From Bacteroidales bacterium (GTDB lineage Bacteria; Bacteroidota; Bacteroidia; Bacteroidales; UBA932), in the NCBI GenBank assembly GCA_017627955.1, contig JAGAFU010000041.1:124001-188000 (forward strand): DNA of 64,000 bases, read 5' to 3'. How positions within the stretch are numbered: the first letter of the stretch is position 1; each line of letters starts with the position of its first letter. Under the pieces are notes generated by a model. That model worked only from the letters and a program-made list of their open reading frames with translations. It was not told the origin of the DNA and ran no database searches. A program made the position numbers and the translations under genes. Below are positions 26,869-34,919 of this stretch, piece after piece.

Positions 26869-28910
26869 GTAAGCTTCGCACTTTCTTGTCCATCCCATTT
26901 GTCAGGAAACCTTGGATTATCGCGAGGTTTATGGCATTGTCGCTAATCCGTTTAAAGACCTCGGTGTTGTTTCCGTTCCGGAGTCTTTCGTATGGCAAAA
27001 GGCGTGTCAAAGTTTCATTGAACCGCTTGGAACTTCTTGGTAGGGGACTTGTGGCAATGAAGGTCGAGGGCGGGGTCTATCTTTCATGGCGGATGCTTTT
27101 CCATGAGGATCTGGCTTTTGGATCAGCCACCTCAAATCCAGTGTTCCACCTGCTCAAGGATGGGACGGAAATTGCCGCGCTTGATGGGAAAACCAACTAT
27201 CTGGACCCCTCCGGCACAATGGAATCATCTTATTCTCTATGCGCAGGCGGTTCAACTTGTGGTCCTGTGAAGCCTTTCGCATCAGGAGAAAACTGGTTTG
27301 ACATCCCTTTGGAGAGGCCTGAGGCAAGTCTTGAGGGACCTTATCTTATCAGCGATGTGTGTACCGGAGACCTTGACGGAGACGGGGAGTATGAACTTGT
27401 GGTGAAGTGGGAGAGTGGAGCGAAGGACAACTCGGATCCCGGGAGGACCGGTCCTGTCCTTCTCGACGCTTATAAACTTGACGGGAGGCGCTTGTGGAAG
27501 CGTCCAATAGACCTTGGACTCAACATTAGGGCGGGTGCGCATTACACTCAGGTACTGGTCTATGATTTTGACCGGGATTCCCGGAGCGAGATAGTCTTGA
27601 AGACTGCTCCTGGCTCAATGGATTCGGAAGGCCGTTTTGTCAGCTTTGCTTCACGAATAAGGGAAATCGTTGATTGTGATAATTTTGTGGATTCCCGTAA
27701 CGATTCGGGTGTCATCATGTCGGGGGATGAGTTCCTCACTGTGTTTGACGGATTGACCGGAAGAGCTCTGGATACTATTTATTACCCGAATCAGCGGATA
27801 GACCCTACCATCTGGGGTGATGATTGCGGCAACCGCTCTGAAAGATACACAGCCGCTGTGGCATGGCTGGATGGTAAGAAGCCCTACGGAGTGTTTATGC
27901 GCGGGTACTATTTCGGGAGAAAAGACCTGTTGAGAGCCCGGCAATGCGCTTGTGCCGTGACCGTGGAGAACGGGAAACTTAATTGCCGCCATAGTTTCGA
28001 CACTTATAAAGAATCCGCCTATCCGGGCAAGTCAGGCTCATCCTCGTTCTTGGCGGATGGACGTTATAAGGGAGTGAGTGGGTATCGCTTGGGTAATGAG
28101 ATATTCATTGGCGAAGGCAACCACAATTGCTCTGTTGCCGATGTTGACGGTGATTCCAGGGACGAGGTTTTGACCGGGTCTCTGTGTTACGGCCTTGTGG
28201 GTGACCGATTAAGTGTTAAATGGTGTACCTTCAGGGGGCATGGAGACGCTCTTCATTTATTCCCGGTTGGCCGCGGACGTTTTGAATTCCTGACCGCCCA
28301 TGAGACTGGCGGCCGGCATCCTTTCACAAGAAGACAACTCGATCGGGGTCTTTCCGTTATCGCCGCTGCCACAGGGAAGCCTTTATTCCATAAAGGTTCC
28401 GAGGAGGATATGGGGCGCGTGATGATGGCGGATCTGGGAGCCGGAGGGAAATATCAGTTCTGGGGGAGGTACGGCCATGCGTACAAAAGGATAAAGGAAG
28501 GTTTTAAAAAAATACAGATTCCCGGCAAGAATGAGAATTTCAGGATATTCTGGGACGGAAGCCTTAATGACAACCTGCTTGACGGTTCTCCTGGTTGCCC
28601 TCTGGAAATCTCATCTTGGACAGGTTCGGAAATGAAGAGGCTGTTCGTTACCGAGGGATGCACTTCAATCAACGGCACGAAAGCGGTGCCATGCCTGCAG
28701 GCTGATATTCTTGGAGACTGGAGGGAAGAGTTGGTTATGGCCAGGGAGGACCACGAGGCTCTGCGGGTGTTTGTGTCATGCGTTCCTACCCACCACTCGA
28801 TGATGACGCTTATGCATGACCCGGTGTACCGGGCGGGAGTCGCGGCGGAGCAGACCGGTTACAACCAGCCCCCCCATGTTGGATTTGTGCTCAAAAGGCC
28901 AGAAAAATGA
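26865..28910 (+). CDS. PL11 rhamnogalacturonan-lyase-like protein, no signal peptide
   Basis: A 681-residue protein. Residues 55-681 form a full PL11 module, closely matching residues 334-977 of the GT8-PL11 fusion at 11746: LLGRGLVAMKVEGGVYLSW, GDLDGDGEYELVVKW, DVDGD, QADILGDWREE and HDPVYRAGVAAEQTGYNQPPH. Residues 1-54 are basic and hydrophobic and lack a cleavage site. They resemble the linker of the fusion, so this copy probably lost the GT8 part. The 3' end overlaps the GT-B-like gene by ATGA, as in the first copy. Cytoplasmic or membrane-bound location is inferred. Confidence 0.86.
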   Translation: MSKLRTFLSIPFVRKPWIIARFMALSLIRLKTSVLFPFRSLSYGKRRVKVSLNRLELLGRGLVAMKVEGGVYLSWRMLFHEDLAFGSATSNPVFHLLKDGTEIAALDGKTNYLDPSGTMESSYSLCAGGSTCGPVKPFASGENWFDIPLERPEASLEGPYLISDVCTGDLDGDGEYELVVKWESGAKDNSDPGRTGPVLLDAYKLDGRRLWKRPIDLGLNIRAGAHYTQVLVYDFDRDSRSEIVLKTAPGSMDSEGRFVSFASRIREIVDCDNFVDSRNDSGVIMSGDEFLTVFDGLTGRALDTIYYPNQRIDPTIWGDDCGNRSERYTAAVAWLDGKKPYGVFMRGYYFGRKDLLRARQCACAVTVENGKLNCRHSFDTYKESAYPGKSGSSSFLADGRYKGVSGYRLGNEIFIGEGNHNCSVADVDGDSRDEVLTGSLCYGLVGDRLSVKWCTFRGHGDALHLFPVGRGRFEFLTAHETGGRHPFTRRQLDRGLSVIAAATGKPLFHKGSEEDMGRVMMADLGAGGKYQFWGRYGHAYKRIKEGFKKIQIPGKNENFRIFWDGSLNDNLLDGSPGCPLEISSWTGSEMKRLFVTEGCTSINGTKAVPCLQADILGDWREELVMAREDHEALRVFVSCVPTHHSMMTLMHDPVYRAGVAAEQTGYNQPPHVGFVLKRPEK

Positions 28911-29815
28911 TTTATTATTATGATTTAAGGCGGGTGCCACTTTTCTTGCCGTTGTTTAGAGAATGTGGCTTAGCTTGTGCTAGCCATCACCGTAGTTTAG
29001 TGCATTCCGCTTTGTGTCGTCTGCCATATATTAATCATTTGCCACCTTCTTTTTTCTACAATGCCCCACATTTTGAAGATGGCAGTGATAAGATCATCGT
29101 ATTTGATTCTAACGCTAGTTTACGTATGCTGGAGTGGTTGAGAAAAAATCACCCTGAAAAACGCTTGATTCTTTGGTACTGGAACGAAAGTTCCTCTTCT
29201 GGTTTCAAACGTGTTTTACCTGAGTGGCTGGAGCAGTGGTCTTTCTCGGAAAGCGACTGCGAGAAATATGGTTTCCGCCACAATACCCAATTCTTTTTCG
29301 ACTGCTTTGCTGAGGATGCCGCTGAATGCCGTTCCGTAAAGCGTGATAATGCATCTCCCAAGGTCCTATTTATCGGAAGGGACAAAGGGCGGGGGAAAAT
29401 CATCGTTGAAATCGCTGATACCTTGAGGAACGCCGGGGCAGAGGTCACTCTTGAGATCGCTCCCAAAATATCCGGACCATTCAAGACTTACAGGGAAAAA
29501 CTGCTGAAGCTATTGCCATATCGGCAAGTGATAGACAGGGTCAAGGAGTCGGATGTCCTTCTCGATTACACCCTTAACCCCTCCACCGGGTTGTCGCTCC
29601 GGTGCATGGAGTCGCTTTTTTTCGGGAAGAAGCTGATTACTAATAACAGGACTGTCCTGAAGGCTGACTTCTACAGCCCGTCGAATATCTATGTTCTTGG
29701 AGAGGATACGAGGGAATTGAGGCAATTCCTAAAAGATCCTATCACAGAAGTCGACGACGGAATCAGGGACAGATACCTTCTTTCCAACTGGCTGAAGAGG
29801 TTTGACCTTAAGTAG
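28907..29815 (+). CDS. Putative GT-B-fold glycosyltransferase
   Basis: A 302-residue protein, intact paralogue of the frameshifted gene at 14676. The N-terminal half has IIVFDSNASLRMLEWL and RLILWYWNE. The C-terminal half has KVLFIGRDKGR, then LLDYTLNPSTGLSLRCMESLFFGKKLITNN, NIYVLGE and a final LLSNWLKRFD. The GLSLR-x-ME-x-LFFGKKLITNN stretch looks like the donor-binding part of a GT-B enzyme of LPS/capsule loci. I cannot assign a CAZy family. Both copies follow a PL11 gene with a 4-base overlap, so the two products probably act on the same glycan. Confidence 0.65.
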   Translation: MIYYYDLRRVPLFLPLFRECGLACASHHRSLVHSALCRLPYINHLPPSFFYNAPHFEDGSDKIIVFDSNASLRMLEWLRKNHPEKRLILWYWNESSSSGFKRVLPEWLEQWSFSESDCEKYGFRHNTQFFFDCFAEDAAECRSVKRDNASPKVLFIGRDKGRGKIIVEIADTLRNAGAEVTLEIAPKISGPFKTYREKLLKLLPYRQVIDRVKESDVLLDYTLNPSTGLSLRCMESLFFGKKLITNNRTVLKADFYSPSNIYVLGEDTRELRQFLKDPITEVDDGIRDRYLLSNWLKRFDLK

Positions 29816-29890
29816 ATCGGCCTCCAGTTAAGACATTTATTAAATCTTTGTCATGTGCTGAATCCAGATAGAGTAACCGGTTGCTTTTCA

Positions 29891-30598
29891 ATGTCTGTTG
29901 TGATACCTGTCAATAATGAGTCTGAGAGTGTTCCAGGGCTTGTCGAAGGCATTAAAAGCATGTGTGAGGAACAATTCGCGGAATACGAGATCATCGTTGT
30001 CAATGACGGTTCCACGGATGATACATGGAGAGTTTGTCGGTCTTTACATCCTCTGAAGTACGTTGAATTTGATCGCCATTACGGTCAGACGGCCGCTCTT
30101 GATTGTGGTTTCAAAATCGCTTCTTGCGAATATGTGGCGGCGATCGATGGCGATGGACAAAATGATCCTGTGGACATACCGGCGATGCTTAAATACCTTG
30201 TCGACAATGATTTGGATGTTGTGTGCGGATGGCGAAAAGACCGAAAAGATAATCTTTTCAGGCGTTTGCTTATGAAGTTGGCTTATGTGTTCAGGCAGCT
30301 GTTCCTCCGGGACGGTATCCACGATTCAGGCTGCACTTTGAAAGTTTTCAGAAGAGATGTCTTTGAAGGATTGGATTTGGTCGGTGGACAGCATCGTTTT
30401 ATTCCGGCAATTTTGCGGAACCGGGGCTGGAAGGTAGGAGAGGTCGTGGTCTCGCATAGACCAAGAGAAAGAGGCCGGTCAAAATACAATTCATTATCCA
30501 GGATTTTCCATGGGCTGCGGGACATGTTTGCTATTAGGAGTGGGACTCCCATACAGACACCGGTCTCATATAAGATTAAAGAAGAGGTTGAGTATTAG
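29891..30598 (+). CDS. GT2 of the DPM1/ArnC/GtrB type, without membrane anchor
   Basis: About 235 residues. MSVVIPVNNESESVPGLVEGI, VNDGSTDDTW, YGQTAALDCGF, AIDGDGQND and DSGCTLKVFRRDV are typical of polyprenyl-phosphate sugar synthases, which load a hexose or aminosugar on undecaprenyl phosphate. Most bacterial members have two C-terminal membrane helices; this one ends soon after RPRERGRSKYNSL, so it resembles the soluble DPM1 form. Undecaprenyl-phosphate sugars are the donors of GT-C enzymes, and two GT-C-like proteins are encoded in the window (31654 and 57480). A GTG at 29855 is an alternative start. Confidence 0.88.
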   Translation: MSVVIPVNNESESVPGLVEGIKSMCEEQFAEYEIIVVNDGSTDDTWRVCRSLHPLKYVEFDRHYGQTAALDCGFKIASCEYVAAIDGDGQNDPVDIPAMLKYLVDNDLDVVCGWRKDRKDNLFRRLLMKLAYVFRQLFLRDGIHDSGCTLKVFRRDVFEGLDLVGGQHRFIPAILRNRGWKVGEVVVSHRPRERGRSKYNSLSRIFHGLRDMFAIRSGTPIQTPVSYKIKEEVEY

Positions 30599-30604
30599 TC
30601 TTAA

Positions 30605-31657
30605 ATGAAGATACTTATTCTGATTTCCTCCCTTGAGGGCGGTGGCTCTGAGCGGATCGCGACCAGGGTGGCAAGCGCTTTGGCTGAAAGGCACGAGGTG
30701 CATATCATGCCTTTTTCTGTCTCTAAGTATCCGTATCCTCTTTCTCGGAATGTCAGGATTGATAATGCGGGATTGTTTGACTTAAGGGAAAGGAAAAGAT
30801 TTCTATTACGCCTCATTATCTCTGTTTTCTATGGTTATTTTTATTTGTCAATCTTCCGTTTGAGATTCAGGCCGGATGTTACCCTGAGTTTCTTGAATAA
30901 GCTCAATCTGCTCAATGCTTTCGCTTTTTTTAGGGGGGGGAGAATAGTGATGTCCGAGAGGAATAACCCTTTAATGAAAGGGCGTGGTCACTTCCGTTTG
31001 GCCTGCCTGGCCTATCGGTTCGCCGATAAGGTCTTCTTCCAGTCCGAGACGGTTAGGAGCATGTTCTCGGATTCGATTCGCCGCAAAGGGGTCGTTGTCC
31101 CGAACCCCGTTGAAGTTGATTGCAAAGCAAATGGCCATAGTCATAAGATCGTGACAGTCGGGCGTCTGAAAAGACAAAAGAATCAAGAGTCACTCATCAA
31201 GGCCTTCGCTGCTTTTAACAATGAGCATCCAGGTCATACTCTCCATATTTTTGGAAAAGGAGAGTTGGAAAATGAGCTGCGGCAACTTGTGTCAGAGTTG
31301 TCGCTTGAGAGAAGCGTTTTTTTTGAGGGCTTCGTGACGAATGTACATGAGGCCATTCGTGATGCTGAGATGTTTGTTCTGTCTTCTAATTATGAGGGGA
31401 TGCCGAACGCTCTTTTGGAAGCGATGATGATGGGTCTTCCTTGTGTGACGACATCCTATGAGGGCGTAGAAGAGTTGTTGGGAGATTCTGGCTGTTGCCT
31501 GATAGTGCCGGTTGGTGACAATTTGGCGCTTGCGGGTGCTATGGCAAGGATCGCGGAGGAGCCACAGTTGCGTTCCCTCCTTTCCCAAAAAGCGACTGCT
31601 TTTTCAGAAAGATTTACAGTTGATAGAGTTATTCCGCTGTGGGAAAAAGAGTTATGA
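30605..31657 (+). CDS. GT4 glycosyltransferase
   Basis: A 350-residue GT-B enzyme: ILILISSLEGGGSERIATRVASAL, MSERNNPLMKGRG, TVGRLKRQKNQESLIKAF, and the donor motif YEGMPNALLEAMMMG. It is a paralogue of the GT4 at 18292 and of the GT4 part of the fusion at 62189. It starts 6 bases after the DPM1-like gene and its stop overlaps the start of the GT-C gene by ATGA. The repeated neighbourhood (PL11, GT-B-like, then GT4 further on) supports duplication of a whole gene group. Confidence 0.93.
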   Translation: MKILILISSLEGGGSERIATRVASALAERHEVHIMPFSVSKYPYPLSRNVRIDNAGLFDLRERKRFLLRLIISVFYGYFYLSIFRLRFRPDVTLSFLNKLNLLNAFAFFRGGRIVMSERNNPLMKGRGHFRLACLAYRFADKVFFQSETVRSMFSDSIRRKGVVVPNPVEVDCKANGHSHKIVTVGRLKRQKNQESLIKAFAAFNNEHPGHTLHIFGKGELENELRQLVSELSLERSVFFEGFVTNVHEAIRDAEMFVLSSNYEGMPNALLEAMMMGLPCVTTSYEGVEELLGDSGCCLIVPVGDNLALAGAMARIAEEPQLRSLLSQKATAFSERFTVDRVIPLWEKEL

Positions 31658-33276
31658 GAAAAGATAAATCTCTATGGTTTCTCGTGGTGATAATCGTCCT
31701 TCAATGTGGGACGATGTTCTATTGGGCATCACAAAAGGCATACTATTACATCGACGAGCTGTTTACATTTGAGTATGTCCAGAATATCAATAATCACAAA
31801 GACTCGATTGAATATATCGATGACAGTCCATTGTGGAAGGTCGAGGAGTGGTTGCATGTCAGCGATTTGAAGACTAGGTTCACAATGGAAGAAGGGGAGA
31901 GTGTGTTTGATCTTCCCATTTCCGGCTCTGTGAAAAAACTCTTTTTCGACCGGAATTACATGTGGATAATCAATGCTCTTGAGACTGTGTTCGGAAGAGG
32001 GGGACCTCCTAAATGGATCTGTATCGGTTTCAATATTCTTGTTTGGATTGTCTTCCAACTTCTGTTGTTCTTTTTTCTTGATTCATGCCTTGGCTTTGAC
32101 CGGAGAACCACGTTGCTTGCGGTAATTATGTGGGGATTCTGCCCTTTGGTTTTGGGACTTTCCGTGTATTGCCGTTTCTATGCCTGGACTCTTCTTCTTC
32201 TCTTGGTTGTAATTGTCCTGCATAAACTTATGTGGGACGGGGAATCTCATAAGCAAAACATCATTTATGAGGCTGTCGCGATTTTCACGCTATACCTTGC
32301 GTTCAAAAATTCGGAGTTGATCTTTGTCCTAGGTGGAGCGTTGGTATTCTTTTTCACACTGGGGCTTATTGCACGGAAAAGGTATTGTCAGGCATTGTAT
32401 TATTCCGCGCCTCTGATTGGTGGAGGGCTGTTTTTCATTATTGAAAAGAGTTCTCTTCTAAGTGTGATCTTGCACCCCGCCAGATTCGCCGCTAAAGAAA
32501 TTGGTGCTGCAGCCTTGCACACGGATTTCCTGATCAACACCTCTTGGGTCGAGAAAGCAAATTCTTTAAAGCATTCAATCAAGTCATTCTCGGATTCTGT
32601 CCCAGGGTCAGTAGAAACCACGCTTATCATTATTCTCTTGGGATTGGTACTATATCTTTCTGTTAGGAGAAAAGCGAATCTTCGTTTAGGAGGCTTTTCT
32701 ATGATCCTGATAGCCATCGCTTTTGTTTATTGGCTGTTCTGTGGATTGTGCGGGTTTTTGGAGACCAGATACAACTCTTTTTTGTTTTTGCTGATTTTCA
32801 TTTTGGCATGGTCGTTTTTCGACGTGATGGTCAAATGCCATCGCTCTCCTGAAACTGTATATAAGATCGCCGCATGCATAGTCATAGTTGTGGCTGTTAT
32901 GCCGTTTTATAGAAGGAATGTCCAATATGTTTATGAGTGGCTGGAGCCCTCTATAGAGCGGATCCATGAATACGGTGATTTAAAATCCGTCGTGAACTAT
33001 GACCCGGCATACAACTATAATGTTTATTACAGCACGTCTCTTCTTAAAGAGTCGTCTTTAATATACCCTGTATGCCAAAACACCTCTGATGGGATACTGC
33101 CAGACTTGCCAGATACATTTTTGTACTGGGAGACATATTATTGGTCTCCAGAAGAGACCCTGAACTTGATTAAAGAGGCGGGTTACACGACCGACCTTAT
33201 GTACGATGCGGGGCTGGCTTTGGTTTACTTGTGCCAAAAGAATGAAAAGACTCCTGAATCTGTTTTGTCATTGTAA
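31654..33276 (+). CDS. GT-C (GT39/ArnT-like) membrane glycosyltransferase
   Basis: About 540 residues, with a first membrane helix followed by YYYIDELFTF, whose Asp-Glu pair is in the first outer loop as in GT-C enzymes, then eight or more further hydrophobic segments and a soluble C-terminal domain of about 120 residues. GT-C enzymes use polyprenyl-phosphate sugars outside the cytoplasm. The DPM1-like gene two positions upstream could provide the donor. I chose the ATG at 31654, overlapping the previous stop. Acceptor and sugar are unknown; overall similarity to a named family is weak. Confidence 0.7.
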   Translation: MRKDKSLWFLVVIIVLQCGTMFYWASQKAYYYIDELFTFEYVQNINNHKDSIEYIDDSPLWKVEEWLHVSDLKTRFTMEEGESVFDLPISGSVKKLFFDRNYMWIINALETVFGRGGPPKWICIGFNILVWIVFQLLLFFFLDSCLGFDRRTTLLAVIMWGFCPLVLGLSVYCRFYAWTLLLLLVVIVLHKLMWDGESHKQNIIYEAVAIFTLYLAFKNSELIFVLGGALVFFFTLGLIARKRYCQALYYSAPLIGGGLFFIIEKSSLLSVILHPARFAAKEIGAAALHTDFLINTSWVEKANSLKHSIKSFSDSVPGSVETTLIIILLGLVLYLSVRRKANLRLGGFSMILIAIAFVYWLFCGLCGFLETRYNSFLFLLIFILAWSFFDVMVKCHRSPETVYKIAACIVIVVAVMPFYRRNVQYVYEWLEPSIERIHEYGDLKSVVNYDPAYNYNVYYSTSLLKESSLIYPVCQNTSDGILPDLPDTFLYWETYYWSPEETLNLIKEAGYTTDLMYDAGLALVYLCQKNEKTPESVLSL

Positions 33277-33337
33277 TAGTTTGATGGTCTGGCTTTTCCG
33301 CATATTATGAGAAATTACTTGGGCGAGTGTGTAAAAG

Positions 33338-33369
33338 TTTGCTATTAACATTTTTTATTGCTAACTTTG
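33338..33369 (+). promoter_or_regulatory. Bacteroidales-type promoter for the envelope unit
   Basis: TTTG at 33338-33341 and TAACTTTG at 33362-33369 are 20 bases apart, an exact match to the Bacteroidales pattern. Transcription should start near 33376 and read into the DUF5683-like gene, GNAT and OmpA-like genes. The 136-base gap between genes here is AT-rich; I see no terminator in it. Confidence 0.8.
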
Positions 33370-33412
33370 TACTTTAAGTGTCTAATACTGAATATTTAGT
33401 AATAGTATAAGT

Positions 33413-34282
33413 ATGAGCAAGATTCTAAAGGCTGCCGCTGTGCTGGTCACATTGCTGACCTGCGCTTTTTCGGCTCCTGATGCGGCTGCGGCAATCAAGC
33501 CCCAGTGGATCCGCCAGGGCGAGGAGGCCATGAACCGCAAAAGGATTAATGAAAATTACACCTTCAAGGTGTTCCACACCTGGAACCCGGACCTCACTCT
33601 GCTCCGGGAGAGGCGTTTCGACCCTCTCATGACCTATGTCAGGGAGCAGTATGGAGCTGATCCCCAGTCAATGAAGATTGACACTATCGAGTCTGTCGAG
33701 ACAGACGAAGTCACCTACCGCATCTCTTTCAAGGATGCTACCGGGGACGCTGTCGTCTACGCCAAGAAGGTCGATGAATATTGCGCTTTCGAGGATTTCG
33801 AGACCAATGAGTACGGCTTCGAGTACTATCAGCTCTACGCTGTCTCGGACAAGAATATCCTTCCGGTCTTCGACAACTTCATCATTCGGGATAATGCCAA
33901 TTCCACCGCGGCCTTGCTTTCGATCGTTCCCGGAGTGGGCCAGCTTTATAAAGGCGACACTTTCAAGGGATGTGGCATTCTTGGAACTGAGATTCTGATG
34001 GCCGCCGGATCTGTCGTGAGCCACATAAAGTACCGCGAGTATCAGGATAAGGCGGACCAGGGAGTTCCCTTCGCTGACAGTTGGCATAGCAAGGCTACCA
34101 GTTGCAAGGTTGCCCGCAATGTCATGGCCGGTGCTTTCGCTGGAGTTTGGATTTATAACATATTGGACGCTGCCGTACTGCCTGGAGGTTCCAGGGTTAT
34201 TGTCAAGAGGCCGGAAGGTCAGAAACTTACCATCGCCCCCTCAAGCACAAGCGCTGGAGTGGCTCTCACATATCGTTTCTGA
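33413..34282 (+). CDS. Exported DUF5683-like membrane protein
   Basis: A 289-residue protein with a clear signal peptide (about 1-27, ending AAA). The middle is soluble. SIVPGVGQLYKGDTFKGC, followed by a hydrophobic segment, matches the PGxGQxYKG turn of DUF5683/TM2-type Bacteroidota envelope proteins. A second hydrophobic segment (ARNVMAGAFAGVWIYNILDA) follows. Codon use is strongly biased to C- and G-ending codons, unlike the GT genes. It is the first gene after the 33338 promoter. The role is unknown; envelope assembly is plausible from context. Confidence 0.7.
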   Translation: MSKILKAAAVLVTLLTCAFSAPDAAAAIKPQWIRQGEEAMNRKRINENYTFKVFHTWNPDLTLLRERRFDPLMTYVREQYGADPQSMKIDTIESVETDEVTYRISFKDATGDAVVYAKKVDEYCAFEDFETNEYGFEYYQLYAVSDKNILPVFDNFIIRDNANSTAALLSIVPGVGQLYKGDTFKGCGILGTEILMAAGSVVSHIKYREYQDKADQGVPFADSWHSKATSCKVARNVMAGAFAGVWIYNILDAAVLPGGSRVIVKRPEGQKLTIAPSSTSAGVALTYRF

Positions 34283-34286
34283 TTGA

Positions 34287-34919
34287 ATGGGACTCACTTC
34301 CTGGCTAATATCATTCAAACGGGCCTTCCCATGGCTTTGGCGGCTGGTCGAGGATTTCAATGGAATGATCTTCTTCTTGCGCCACCGGAACATCATCCGG
34401 TTAGCCATTGAGGTACTTGAGAATTCGTCTCCGGAAGGTTATGAATTCTCTTTGGCCACCCAGGATGACGTGCCGGGACTTATGGCTTTCTTGAACAGCC
34501 AGCCGGAGGAGAGTTTCAGGTATTTCCGTCCTCACCGCTTTGACGAGAAGACATTGAGGCGAATAATCAAAGGTTATTCCTTCCTTGTCATGAAAGTGAC
34601 GGAAAACTCAAGCGATGAGCTTAAAGGCTACTTCTTCCTGAGATGTTTCTGCGACAACAGGGCTTTCGCCGGATTGCTTGTGGACCATCAACTGCAGGAC
34701 AGGGGATTAGGGACTTTCATCTGGACAGCTTGCTCGAGGATTTGCAAGTCTCTGGGCATCAGGATGTTCGCAACCATTGATAAGAAGAACCTTCCTTCCC
34801 TGCGATCCTGTGACAAAGGGACGGAGATAATATCCAGGGAGGAGCTTTATGATGACTACCTTCTTGTGGAATGTAGAATGAAAGAACAAATAAATAAAAA
34901 AATATCACCCGCATTATGA
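34287..34919 (+). CDS. GNAT-family N-acyltransferase
   Basis: A 210-residue protein. LVDHQLQDRGLGTFIW (QDRGLG at 137-142) is the acetyl-CoA pyrophosphate loop of GNAT enzymes, and FLVMKV with LKGYFFLRC forms the preceding strands. The first 45 residues are hydrophobic-basic and may be a membrane-facing helix. It lies between two exported proteins, 4 bases after the DUF5683-like gene and overlapping the OmpA-like gene. It may acylate an amino-sugar or a protein amine. Substrate unknown. Confidence 0.78.
   Translation: MGLTSWLISFKRAFPWLWRLVEDFNGMIFFLRHRNIIRLAIEVLENSSPEGYEFSLATQDDVPGLMAFLNSQPEESFRYFRPHRFDEKTLRRIIKGYSFLVMKVTENSSDELKGYFFLRCFCDNRAFAGLLVDHQLQDRGLGTFIWTACSRICKSLGIRMFATIDKKNLPSLRSCDKGTEIISREELYDDYLLVECRMKEQINKKISPAL

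Noticed and set aside
11746..28910. Pectin utilisation locus (PUL) because of the PL11 genes
   Set aside because: No SusC/SusD pair, sulfatase, glycoside hydrolase or hybrid two-component regulator is visible, and the lyases lack export signals.
29830..29860. Possible promoter before the DPM1-like gene (AATCTTTG near 29848)
   Set aside because: The -7 half-site has a mismatch at its first base and there is no TTTG at a suitable distance; tight gene spacing makes read-through more likely.
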